Positions 1-11,280 of a stretch of 64,000 nucleotides of DNA are shown in pieces. The first letter of the stretch is position 1, and every line of letters starts with the position of its first letter. The stretch covers positions 15,486,699-15,550,698 of the forward strand of contig CM051459.1 in the NCBI GenBank assembly GCA_028095005.1. Direction: 5' to 3'. A model generated the notes under the pieces. The model saw nothing but the letters and a program-made list of their open reading frames with translations, ran no database searches and was not told the DNA's origin. The stretch comes from Rhynchospora pubera (Eukaryota; Streptophyta; Magnoliopsida; Poales; Cyperaceae). Both the position numbers and the translations under genes were made by a program.

Positions 1-1133
1 CTAAGTCTTAGCCCCGCGCCGTAGCTAATATCCTGCTTTAAAGATCGGATTGAGTTATCTGCTTTCAAGGGAATTTTTGTGCTTCTTTATGGTTAAGTCC
101 AAATGCTTGGCCCACGTATCAAGACTTGCTTTTTATAAGAGTTTTGGTTTTTTGATTCATTTTTATCCTTTCTTTTGTGATGGACCCTTCGACCATTTTT
201 TTTTTTTTTTGGTGATAGGGATAATGGCTCCCCTCTACCAAATTGTACGGAATTCATTCGTTATCTGAGGCAGATCTAGACCAGCAATACTTGAACTGCT
301 GTCATATTATTGATTAGGGATTGCTTGGTGTTTTGATTATATATTAGCTCTGGTCATATTGGTAATGGTTGTATGCTATGTTAAAATTTGAAATCCAGCA
401 TATTTCTGCTCTATATGATGTATATATATCATTGCATTTAAAATGATAATATTCGGAATATGTTTCATTTTTTTTTATTAAATGAGCTCAAATGTGTTAC
501 ACATTTTAACATTAACGAATTTTGATGTTTAACAGAGTGATATAAAATTTAAAACGATTCAATTCACAAGCTATATATCATTTTTATTTTTTGTGAAAAC
601 GCATCTACAAGTATTTTTATGCCCCACTACCTAACTTGTCAAAAAAAAAAAGTATTTTTATGCTATGTAATATGTTGATAACCATATTTACATGACAACT
701 ACGACAATTAAGATATTTTTTGTAAAAAAAAACAAATTGTTGTCATATTAATTTTTTATAGTTTATGTATACTGTGTTTCAAATTTAATATATTTAAAAT
801 TAGTTTATCAACAAAAAAAAGTTATAAGAAATTTTTTTTTTTTTTTAGATATGCTAGATCGATCGTAACTATCTAGAAACAAGTTCTGAGAAAATTGAAC
901 CGTCTAATTATTTTTACAACTCGAATGATGACCATGAACCAAATTGATAAGTAAAAATAACCTATCTATGCAAAAGATACTATGATTTTTCATGATTTAT
1001 TTTGAGGACAATTTGATTAAGTGTCACTAATAAAAACAAATTCGTTGTCAACATAACCTATCTTATTATTGTTTTATTTCCCACTATATTAGTTTTTTTT
1101 ATTTTATTTACTCTTCTAAACAATTAATTCCTG
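1..1133. other. Intergenic, no gene recognised
   Basis: AT-rich sequence with poly-T and poly-A runs. The only ORF (50-268) is short and low-complexity. I see no domain, splice pattern or RNA gene. The first 400 bases are less AT-rich than the rest and could be the untranslated end of a gene outside the window, but nothing proves it. Confidence 0.5.
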
Positions 1134-1326
1134 GGGTGTGTTTGGATGAGCCGGGAATAGGGAATAGGAATAAGGAATTTCGGTTTACGTGTTTATCCTT
1201 ATTCCTTATTCTTATACCATGGTTTTGTTAGTATAGGAATAAGGGCCCTTATTCCTTATTCTTGTGTTGTTTGGGTTGCACAAGAATAAGAATAAGCACG
1301 CAAACCGAAATAAGAATAAACACACC
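1134..1326. mobile_element. MITE-like element with GGTGTGTTT termini
   Basis: The segment begins GGTGTGTTTGGATGAG and ends AATAAACACACC, so the outer bases are inverted repeats. Inside are several copies of 'ggaataagg / ccttattcc' in both orientations, which would let the strand fold back. No coding capacity and no clear target-site duplication, so the superfamily is not assigned. The short internal ORF is incidental. Confidence 0.5.
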
Positions 1327-2059
1327 TCATGTTATGAGCGACTGACTGGCTTCCATATTTCTCCGTATGGTTCAATTTTTATAATAACGACTCTATATTT
1401 GATTTTCATCATCCAATTTCAGATGAACAATCAAGATCTAGTACAACCATTTAGCGAGCGTGCAACTGGACTGGACTGGAGCCGAACCGAAAAAGTGGTA
1501 GCAAAAGAAAACAAATTTGAATGCAAATGTGATTCTTAGCGACGGGGGATTAGACTTCTAGGGATAATTAATTCAACTTTTGTATGTATTGAAATCAGGC
1601 GCTAATTTTTAGTGGGGTATTGCAGATTTGGACATTCTAATTTGTTGGCTAGTAGGAATATAAAAATATTTAGAACATGGAGGTGCAAACTGTGTGGTTG
1701 TAATATATTGATGAGAATTGACTAATGACGATCTAAACAATTGGATTTTGAAGATGATATGAGTTTTATTAAGATGTACTTTTGTCACACTAACCGGATG
1801 AATAAAAAAATTCATAGACCGAGGAGTCTAAGCACACTAATTGTTGTATACTTGTATGGTTATAATTAGCTGTAGAGCACAGTAGTTAAGTCTGATTGAA
1901 GCAATAAGATATTATTCTTGCTTAGTTTGATCTGATCACAATATTTTATTTAATTTTATTTTTCCAAATCAAAACATAAACAAACTCAAGTGAGCTCCCT
2001 ACATAAGAAGGAATTCTAAAGATCTGTGCCCTTTCTGCTTGTAGAATTAATATACTTTA
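1327..2059. other. Intergenic, nothing recognised
   Basis: AT-rich single-copy-looking DNA with no supported gene, repeat or RNA. Confidence 0.5.
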
Positions 2060-2376
2060 GGCTTCGTTTGGAGTCCATTTGGGAAGAAAGAAAGAAGAGA
2101 ATAAAAAATAAATTTATTATAAACAATCCAAACTTTTCACAAAGACTCTGTTTGGATAGATGTGAGAAAAAGGGAAGAATGGAAGAAGTGGAAAGAAGTA
2201 TTGGAAAGTGTGGTAACTTTGTGAAGAGTTTGGATAGTTTATATTAAATTTGGACATTCTTTCTTTTTCCTTCTTCCTTCTTCCTTCTTCCTATATCCAA
2301 ACGGTGTCAAAGTTACACACTTCTCAATACTTCTTTCCACTTCTTTCCTTCTTTCCACACTTATCCAAACGGAACC
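2060..2376. mobile_element. PIF/Harbinger-like (Tourist-type) foldback MITE
   Basis: Termini GGCTTCGTTTGGA and TCCAAACGGAACC are near-perfect inverted repeats, flanked by TTA at 2057-2059 and TTA at 2377-2379, the 3 bp target duplication typical of PIF/Harbinger elements. A second inverted pair lies inside: the purine-rich arm at about 2145-2225 (with 'gaagtggaaagaagtatt') is mirrored at about 2300-2365, so most of the element can form a hairpin. ORFs here are by-products. A relative with the same termini lies at 32809-32990. Confidence 0.72.
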
Positions 2377-2379
2377 TTA

Positions 2380-3868
2380 AGGAAGACAACTTCAGATCTT
2401 CGACTAGGTCGTTGGGGAAAAAAATTGGAGCATGGATTGGCCCAATAAACTTTCCTAGATGATTGTATTAAATTATATAAATTGTTCTTCTCGCTAACTT
2501 TATAGTTCAACCTTCGGTTTTCCCCTTGATGAAAAGTTGAAAACCCCTGGGCTCTGTTGCTAATTGTTTTTGACTTTACCAGTTATGACTCAAAGGGAGT
2601 AGAAAATTCATAAAGGATGTCACACCAGGGGATACTTCTTTCTTGGGAAAGTGTTGCCTGGGTGCTTAGAGCCTGGGAAGGTATTGGCAAAGTGTCATTT
2701 GGGGATGTTTTTATCTCAATTGGAGAGTTGCCGAGGTTTAATTTGGACGCATCACTTTCAAAATTTAATTTTAGACTATTCGCGGATACAATTGGTTTGG
2801 GTAATTATTAATTTAGTTGTACAACTTAAATTAAATTAATCGGTTGCATTGTTTTCAACGAAAAGTTGGCTAGAAAATTCATCAGCTAGTTGGATTGGAA
2901 TTATTAACGAGTATATGTATAATTAATCCTCAAAATAGCATCTGATTACGTCCTTGTTTTTTTAAATTACTGTTCTGTCCCTATACATTTGTAATCATTA
3001 CCAAGTTAGACCATATAACGCTTAATGTTCCGTCTTATCCTTTTCTAAAGGAGACATTTTATCCTACCAAATGTCCTTGATCTTTTTTTTTTTTAAGTTT
3101 CATGGCAAGATATGTCCTTAATCTGAAAAACCATCTGTTCTTAAAAAAGAAAAATAAAAACAAAATAAAATACCATCAACATTGACATGACCATATGGCA
3201 CCAGAGAGCAAATTGCGTGCTTTCCAATTCTTCAAAGTCGAGAGCAATCTTCGACATGGAAGGCCCCTCTAACATACTTTTAGAACTGTTCAACTTTGTT
3301 TTCAATAATGTATTTAAAGAGAAGATAAAAATAGACTATCTTATAGCTTTTAGAAGGGAAGGATTTACTAGGGACTATTTGACAACACTAATAGCACATA
3401 TTATGCCATATGAAAGGCAATAAAATTTTAAAAAAAGGGATATAGAGTAAAGGTTCATTGACAATTTTTGTTAATCATTATAAAATCTCAAGTTATAAGG
3501 TCATTTAATTCTAATACTCATCAATTATCCCCAACCTTTTTATTACTAAACTAGAATTGAAATTAGTGCTTTGTGTGTAATTTAATTATTTTCTGTGGAT
3601 TGTGGATATATTGTTGACAACACTGTAGTATATGTTTTCTTTGTTTAGAAATAAACAGTACCGCTGCAGTTTACAAAAATACAAGTTTAATTTTATTTAT
3701 CTTGGAACAAAAATTGCAAAAAGAGTATATAGCAATCTAACAAAAAAAAATATGAAAATGTCGTGGCCCAAATTTCTAACAACTAAGTTAGGACTTCGCA
3801 GCTATATATCTGCTGCGATCAGTAAAATAAATAAATAACTAAATATAAATAAATAATTATGCAACTGG
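2380..3868. other. Intergenic, nothing recognised
   Basis: No convincing gene. Two overlapping ORFs at 2617-2839 and one at 3187-3423 have no recognisable motif, and no splice-linked partner exon was found. Several A- and T-rich runs. Confidence 0.45.
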
Positions 3869-4230
3869 CTAATTCACAGAAAAATAAGAAAAAGAGATTA
3901 AAAGGAAAAAAGAAAAGCGAGCTAATGGCATCAAATAGTCGTCTCCATTTCTAACATGTCTATTCTCCAGTTCAATCACGGTATGCCATCCCTCCATGCC
4001 TTCATCCGTTGAGAGCCGGCGCCTCTTTTCCTCACAGCCGAATCTCCACTCTCCACAAAGGTCAAAGTGTATGGTCCGGTACTCCGGTCCCCACCTTTCA
4101 TTGCTAACATAAAATTTCCGGCCCAACTCAGTTGCAACGGCCCATCAGACCCCATTCTTTTTCGGATTTCCCCCCTTGTCCATTTCTCCATTGACCGAGT
4201 CAAATTGACCCCTCCAACGTTCACTCCCAA
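3869..4230 (-). other. Possible decayed gene fragment, unrecognised
   Basis: This ~360 bp patch is clearly more GC-rich than its surroundings. Two minus-strand frames stay open (3869-4126 and 3976-4230), giving protein-like stretches with mixed composition, for example RKFYVSNERWGPEYR in one and GPLQLSWAGNFMLAMKGG in the other. I do not recognise a family and cannot tell which frame, if either, was coding. Base composition suggests an exon remnant or inserted gene piece; no start, splice site or partner exon is supported. Confidence 0.2.
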
Positions 4231-4260
4231 ATTAAACTCTTCCTCTGTATTGACATATTT

Positions 4261-4830
4261 CCATAGTTAATGAAAATTTTTAAAAGATAAATTTTGTTAA
4301 GGGGTTGCGGCTGTGCGCATTCTTTTTTATTTCAAAAAAAAATATTTGAACTGGATAATAGACTGGTTAGAGTTGGCGGTAATTTCATCAAATGAAAAAT
4401 TGTGTCTTCTATGCATAATGCATAGAAGATAGAACACACAATTTTTCCTCATAGCCCCTTAGACTACGAGCACTCATAGCCCATAGGCCGAGTCATCTTT
4501 TTTGTTTAGGAGTGCAAAGTGGTGGATGATGAAGAAGACTAGGGGACCTAAGCTTGCTTAAAATGGAAAAGGCTAGGATGCATGCGTTCTGGACCAAAAC
4601 CCCTTCAAGGTAAAAGGTGTTCCTAGCGAGTTGCAAATTATCAACAACTATAAATGTTATTGCTATGAAATGTAACATTAACATGTCATATAGTCGCTTT
4701 GTATAAGTTATATCGTTCGCTATGACACGATTTCAATTGTCATGTTTTTCAATTTTTTTTTTTTTTGTCCTATAGGTTGTAGCAGTTCATGACACTCATC
4801 TTTATTTACTAGCAAAATTTGTTGGAATAT
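4261..4830. other. Intergenic; contains a small perfect hairpin
   Basis: No gene seen. Around 4396-4446 the sequence folds on itself: 'tgtgtcttctatgcat' is followed at once by its near-complement 'atgcatagaag...acaca', with matching A and T tails. This may be a tiny foldback element or chance. No supported ORF. Confidence 0.45.
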
Positions 4831-5230
4831 TTAATGTGGCCTATGACAATTAATGTGAGCCAAGTTCATTTAAGATAATTAACTAAAGGGTGCATTATAA
4901 TTCGATGGAAATTCTGATGGACCAGATTCATTGTACTTGATCTCTTTGGTTGCCTCAGCATTAAATACTCTCTACTCTGAAAAATAAAGGCACCCTTTCT
5001 CATAATTTAGTCCTTAAGAAAGTTCAGAATAAGAAGAGAGAAAAAGTCATTATTGACCATCATTATGGCTGAGGAAAACTCAAAAAGATCAGTACTAACG
5101 CTTCTGCCTAACGCCTAATGATTTCTGCTCTTCAATTTGTAAGTTTTATACTCGTGATTTTATTATTTTATATGATTTACGGATCCTAGAAATTGTGTTA
5201 TTATTTGTAAACACGCTAAATTAATGATTA
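4831..5230. repeat. Direct repeat copy A: upstream region of the peroxidase relic
   Basis: About 400 bp that reappears, diverged, at 6481-6870 in the same orientation. Shared blocks in order are 'ttaatgtggcctat', 'ccaagttcattta', 'aaagggtgcatt', 'ggaccagatt', 'ttgatc', 'ggcacc', 'ccatcattttgg / ccatcattatgg', and a donor-like 'ttgtaagtt' followed by 'atatgaatta / atatgattta'. Copy A lies just upstream of the first recognisable peroxidase exon, so it is probably the promoter, leader and leader-exon region. The conserved gtaagtt suggests a 5' intron. Confidence 0.6.
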
Positions 5231-5427
5231 CGTCTATCAAAATTAACTTAAGAGAGAGAAGGGAGGGGGCGAGAAAAATATGAAAACTGAGGTGCCTAGA
5301 GTTTTGTTGTCCAATTTGTCTATTGTTGCCTCATCTTTGCCATTATTTTTCCAATTTTCTCAATAGGCTTTCTTATCGTCGACTTTTACAATACCACATG
5401 CCCCAAAGCAGAAGAAACTATACGAAA

Positions 5428-5746
5428 GTCTGTGAACGGTACGCGTTTATTGTTTGCCATCACGTTTCAGTATAAACGAAACAAATAACGAATTTCTGAA
5501 ATGTTTTGTTTTTTGAAACAAAACAGTAGGAACACCAAATTGTATCGTTTCAACCGTTTCAGTCTCATTTCAAACCGCTACATGTCTATTTTTTGAAGTG
5601 ACACGATTAACGAAACATTATTCTGTGTCGTTTCGAAAATGAAACGGTTAACAGAATGGTTTTTTATACCGCTTTTTTTAACGAAACGGAAACGGTTTGA
5701 TGGGTTTCCGTGTTTTTTTTTAACACGTTTGGCGGGTCTATGGTCC
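5428..5746. mobile_element. 319 bp hAT-like non-autonomous insertion in peroxidase exon
   Basis: The insertion interrupts codons for TIR|N in the peroxidase exon. It is flanked by an exact 8 bp direct repeat, ATACGAAA, at 5420-5427 and 5747-5754; 8 bp is the hAT target-duplication size. Deleting the insertion and one repeat restores the reading frame and near-normal family spacing from TCP to HFHDCF. Inside are many CGTTTC / GAAACG and AAACGG motifs in both orientations, like the subterminal transposase-binding repeats of Ac-type elements. Clear terminal inverted repeats are not visible, so the superfamily rests on target size and motif content. The ORFs on both strands here are palindrome by-products. 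Confidence 0.65.
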
Positions 5747-6480
5747 ATACGAAATGCAATAACTACTGTGTTAAATGGGACCAACGGCTCAGCAGCAAGT
5801 CTTATCCGGTTGCATTTCCACGATTGTTTTGTCGGGGTATGCTTTTTAATGTTATAATATTGGCATATTGAATAATATAACTTGTAATTTGTAAAGATTA
5901 CGTTATGAACATATAATGATGAGTTGTATATGGTAATAATGGCTTTTGGTGCCTTGCTAAAGCAGCATTATAGAAAAATTGTATGCGGTAATGTTACAGA
6001 AGATCCAACAAGAAAGCATATTGTCAAACAAAGTACTATAATGAATTAGAAAAATCTATAATCCATGTACATTGTCGCCCCATAAATTGGATATGAATGT
6101 CCTACAAAAAAAAAAAAAAAACAAAAGAAGGATATGAAATCTTGAGGCCAAACCTTAATTTTAAAAGATCATAACAAAGAGAGTTGGCAATTTAAAGCAT
6201 CAGGTACTTTTTATGCTTTTATGAAGGTATGATTTGAAATATTATTATTATTATTATTTTTGTTATACTCACTTTGGTAGTTTTTATTTTATTTTGTTTT
6301 CTTATTCTATTTATTTTTATTTCTTGAAGAATCACTTATTCTGGTGTTAGCGACACTTTGCATGGTGATTAGTGATCAGAGACATGCCTTTTGATGTCAC
6401 TAAATACAGCGATCATTATTAAGCCAAAAGTTGCAAAAGAACTCTCTGTTATAATTAATATTATTAATATTAATTATAAT

Positions 6481-6870
6481 TTAATGTGGCCTATATTATT
6501 AAATATGAACCAAGTTCATTTATGAAATATGATTAAAGGGTGCATTGATTTTGATGGAAAATCAATGGACCAGATTTATTCTGATTTGATCCCTTCAATT
6601 ACCTTAGTTATATTATTCTGAAATTTGATGAAGTAGTGGCACCTTTTCCCATATTTTCGCCCAACAAAAGAAAAGCAAAATTTCAGAAAAAACGCCATTA
6701 TTTTTCTGCCATCATTTTGGACTAAGGGAAATTGGAGAAGATCAAATTTCCGCATCAAGATGTCTTCTCTACAAAATTGTAAGTTCTAACTTATGATTTA
6801 TTTAATTTTATATGAATTACGTGATCCTTATTACATAATTTCAGAAATGTTATCATGAATTAATATTTCA
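6481..6870. repeat. Direct repeat copy B: second peroxidase-type upstream region inside the intron
   Basis: Diverged copy of 4831-5230 in the same orientation, offset 1,650 bp. It sits within the peroxidase intron (5837-7210). It is bracketed by a near-identical ~28 bp direct repeat, gccaaaagttgcaaaagaac followed by tctctgtt, at 6423-6450 and 6888-6917. No second copy of the N-terminal exon follows. Either an unequal tandem duplication was partly deleted, or a promoter segment was copied into the intron. Confidence 0.6.
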
Positions 6871-7308
6871 AATATCTATCACTCTCTGCCAAAAGTTGCA
6901 AAAGAACTCTCTCTGTTCCTCTGCCAAATTAATAAATGAAGAAGCTTGTAGTAATATTCACATCAATTGTGTGCCGACGAATGTTCAAACCGATAATATT
7001 TTGGAAGTCATGTTGGTTTATCATGTCACCTGCTCATTTTCATTCTACATTAATTAATCTGGAAAAACTGGCAACTCAAAATCCTGTTTTCATGTAGCTC
7101 AAATTTAATTCTTTACTTATCTATTGGTCGTAATAATAAATTAATAATGCAAGATATATGACCAAGTTGGGACTTTGCGATATTGAGGTATGTTATGATT
7201 CTGTCTTTAGGGTTGCGATCTGCTCAAAGCGTCGACAGCTAACCCTTCCCCAGAGAACAACCCAATCTTTAACTTGCGCGGTTTCGAACTGATTGATGCA
7301 GCCAAGGC

Positions 7309-7500
7309 GAAATGAGATCTGCTGCCGCGCGACACAGCGTGTCGCGCGGTATGCTGGCCGTCTGATTAAGATCCAATGGACAAGGGAGCTCCGTATATAT
7401 AACCTAGATTGATAGGCCCGTAAAAAGTGAACCGTCCGATCAACATCAGACGGCTCGTAGTGCGCTACACGCTGTGTCGCGCAACAGCAGAGTCGGATTG
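7309..7500. mobile_element. 192 bp Mutator-like MITE in peroxidase exon
   Basis: Inserted in the peroxidase coding sequence at IDAAKA|AVEA and flanked by an exact 9 bp duplication, AGCCAAGGC, at 7300-7308 and 7501-7509, the hallmark of Mutator-type transposition. The termini form long imperfect inverted repeats of roughly 65-70 bp sharing GCGCGACACAGCGTGT and GCCGTCTGAT. The element is GC-rich compared with its surroundings. It carries no gene; the 7193-7585 minus-strand ORF crosses it by accident. Removing it with one duplication restores the peroxidase frame. Confidence 0.88.
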
Positions 7501-10500
7501 AGCCAAGGCTGCTGTAGAAGCTATCTGCCCTGGGGTCGTCTCGTGCACTGACATACTCGCTTTCACAGCTCGCGATGCTTTCCATCTTCTTACTCCTGGG
7601 GCTTGCTCATATGATGTCCCTACTGGAAGACTATAATGATCAAAAGACTTGAAATGAATGCACAATCACTCGAAATTTTACAATTCTGTCCAGAACGCAC
7701 ATTATTTGCACAATAGGTGTGTAATTATCATGTATAACCCATTCCTTTTGAATTTTTCAGATTTTAAATTTATTCTCCACTGTATAAAGAGATTAAATAC
7801 AGATTATTGCGATTCACATGACTTAAAATAAATGCACAATCGCGTGAAATTCTTCAATTCTGTCCAGAATTCTCATTATTTACATTTTATATGCGTAATT
7901 GCAATGTATAATCTAATCCTTTTAAAAATTCTAAGTTTATAAACTTATCCTCCACTGTATAAAGAGTTTAAATATATATTACAGTGATCAAATGACTTAA
8001 AATAAATGCACAATCGCTTGAAATTCTTCAATTCTGTTTACAACGCACATTATTTGCAATATATGTGCGTAATTGCCCACGTATAATCCAATCCTTTTAA
8101 AATTTTAAGATTATAAACTCATTCTCCACTGTATAAAGAGCTTAAATATAAAATATTATGATCAAATGACTTGAAATGTATGCACAATTGCGTGAAATGC
8201 ACCAATTTTGTCCAGAACCCTCATTATTTGCAATTTATGTGTGTAATTGCAATGTATAATCCAATACTTTTGAAATTTTAAGATTATAAACTTATTCTCA
8301 AAGTATAAAGAGTTTAAATATAGATTATCGAGATTAAATGACTTCAAATGGATGCACAATCGCTTAAAATTCTCCAATTCTGTCCAAAACGCACATTATT
8401 TGCACTATAGGTGCGTAATTGCCATGTAAAATCAATTCTTTTTGAATTTTTAAGATTATAAACATATTCTTCACTGTATAAAGAGCTTAAATATAGATTA
8501 TAGTGATCAAATGACTTAAAATGAATGCACAATCACTTGAAAATCTCCATTCTGTCCAGATTGCACATTATTTGCACTTTATGTGCGTAATTGCCATGTA
8601 TAATCCAAACCTTTTGAATTTTTAAGATTTTAAACTTATTATCAATTGTATAAAAAGTTTAAATATAGATTATAGAGATCAAATGACTTGAAATGAATTC
8701 ATAATCTCGTGAAATGCTCCAATTCTATCCAGAACTCTCATTATTTGCATTTTATGTGCGTTATTGCCATGTATAATCCACTCCTTTTGAAATTTTAAGA
8801 TTATAAATTTATTCTCCACTGTATAAAGAAATTAAATATAGATTGTTGTAATAAAATGGCATGAAATGAATGCATTATCGCGTCAATTCTCCAATTTTGT
8901 CCATAACGCACATTATTTGCACTATATGTGCGTAATTGCCAACGTATAATCTACTCCTTTTAAATTTTTAAGATTATAAAATTATTCTCCACTGTATAAA
9001 GAGTTTAAATATAGATTATAGTGATCAGATGACTTGAAATGATCGCACAATCGCGTGAAATGTTCCAATTTTGTCCAGAACGCTCATTATTTGCACTTTA
9101 TGCGTGTAATTGTCACGTATAATCTAATCCTTTTGAATTATTAAGATCATAAACACACCCCCACTGTATAAAGAGCTTAAATATAGATTGTTGTGATCGA
9201 AAGTCTTGAAATGAATGCATAATCATGTGAAATTCTCCAATTCTGTCCAGAATGCTCAATATTTTCATTTTATGTGCGTAATTCGCTTGTATAATCCAAT
9301 CCATTTTAATTTTTAAGATCATAAAATCATTATCCACTGTATATTGATCCTAAATATAGATTATTATGATCACATAACTTGAAATAAACACACAATCGAG
9401 TGAAATATTCCAATTATGTCCAGAACGCTCCTTCCTTATTTGCACTTTATGTGCATAAATGCCACGTATAATCCACTCCTTTTGAGTTTTTAAGATTATA
9501 AACTTATTCTCCACTGTATAAAGAGAATAAATATAGATCATAGTGTTCAAATAACTTGAAATTAAAAGCACAATCGCTTGAAATTTCTCCAATTTTCTTC
9601 AGAAAGCACATTATTTTGCACTATATGTGCGTAATTGCCATGTATAATCTAATATTTTTTTTATTTTTAAGATCATAAAATCATTCTCCACTGTATAAAG
9701 AACTTAAATATAGATTATTGTCATCATATGACTTGAAATGAATGTACAATCACAGGAAATGCTCAAATTCTGTCCAAAACGCTCATTTTTTGCTCTTTAT
9801 GCACGTAATTGCCATGTATAATCCAATTCTTCTGAATTCTCAAGATTATAAACTCATTCTCCACTGTATAATGATATTAAATATAGATTATATTGATCAA
9901 ATGGCTTGAAATGAATGCTTAATCGTTTGAAATTCTCCAATTTTGTCGAGAACCCACATTATTTGCAATATATGTGCGTAATTGCCATGTATAATCCAAT
10001 TCTTTTAGATTTTTAGGATTATAAACTCATCCTACACTGTATGAAGATCTTTAATATAGATTATAGTGATCAAATGACTTGAAATGAATACACAATCGCT
10101 TGAAATTCTCCAATTCTGTCCAGATCGCACATTATTTGCACTATATGTCCGTTATTGCCACATATAATCCACTCCTATTGAATTTTCAAGAACATAAACA
10201 CATTCTACACAGAATAAAAAGTTTAAATATTGATTATTGTGATCAAATGACTTAAAATGAATGCACAATCGCGTGAAATCCTCCAATTCTGTCCAGAACG
10301 CTCATTATTAGCAATTTATGCGCATAATTCCCAAGTATAATCCAATCCTGTTGAATTTTTAAGATTATAAACTTATTCTCCACTGTATATAGTGCTTAAA
10401 TAGAGATTGTAGTCATCAAATGACATGAAATAAATGCACAATCACCTCAAATTATCTAATTCTGTCAAGAACGCACATTATTTTGCAATATATGTGCGTA

Positions 10501-10559
10501 ATTGCCATGTACAATCCCATCCTTTTGAATTTTTAAAATCATAAACTCATTGTCCACTG

Positions 10560-11280
10560 TATTAAGACCTTAAATATAAATTATAGTGATGAAATTCCTT
10601 GAAATGAATGCACAATCGCTTGAAATTCTCCAATTCTGTCCAGAACGCAAAATTTTTGCACAATATGTGCTTAATTGCCATGTATAATATAATCCTTTTG
10701 AATTTTTAAGATCATAAACTCATTTCGACTGTATAAAGAGTTTTAATATAGACTATTGGTATCGAATGGATTGAAATTAATGCACAATCACGTGAAATGC
10801 TCCTATTCTGTCCAGAACGCTCATTATTTGCATTTTATGTGCGTAATTATCTTGTATAATCCAATCCTTGTGAATTTTTCAGATCATAAACTCATTCTCC
10901 ACTGTATAAGAGCTTAAATATACATTATTATGATCAAATGGCTTGAAATGAATTCATAATCGCATGAAATGCCCCAATTCTGTCCAGAACGCACATTATT
11001 TGCAATATATGTGCGTATCTGCCACCTTTAATACACCTATTTTCAATTTTTTAATTTATAAACTTATTTTCCACTGTATAAAGAGCTTAAATATATATTA
11101 TAGTGAACAAATGACTTAAAATGAATGTACAATCGCTTGAAATGTTCTAATTATGTCCATAACGCTCATTATTTGCAATTTATGTGTGTTATTGCCATGT
11201 ATAATCCACTCCTTTTGAAATTTTAATATTATAAACTTATTCACCACAGTATAAAGAGCATAAATATAGATTATAGTGAT
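10560..11280 (+). repeat. Higher-order variant block (array type 1, copy 1)
   Basis: Within the satellite, a run of four marked monomers recurs at about 12,670-13,310 and 22,330-23,040. Diagnostic variants in order are 'gatgaaatt' replacing 'gatcaaatg', 'gcaaaatttttgcac', 'ggattgaaattaatgc' (first and third copies), 'caatatatgt' with 'gccacc', and 'tagtgaacaaatgacttaaa' followed by 'gttctaatt'. Shared multi-monomer variants indicate copying in blocks, not monomer by monomer. Confidence 0.6.

Noticed and set aside
7193..7665. Minus-strand ORFs of 130 and 66 codons
   Set aside because: They run antisense through the peroxidase exon and the GC-rich Mutator-like MITE and have no family signature.
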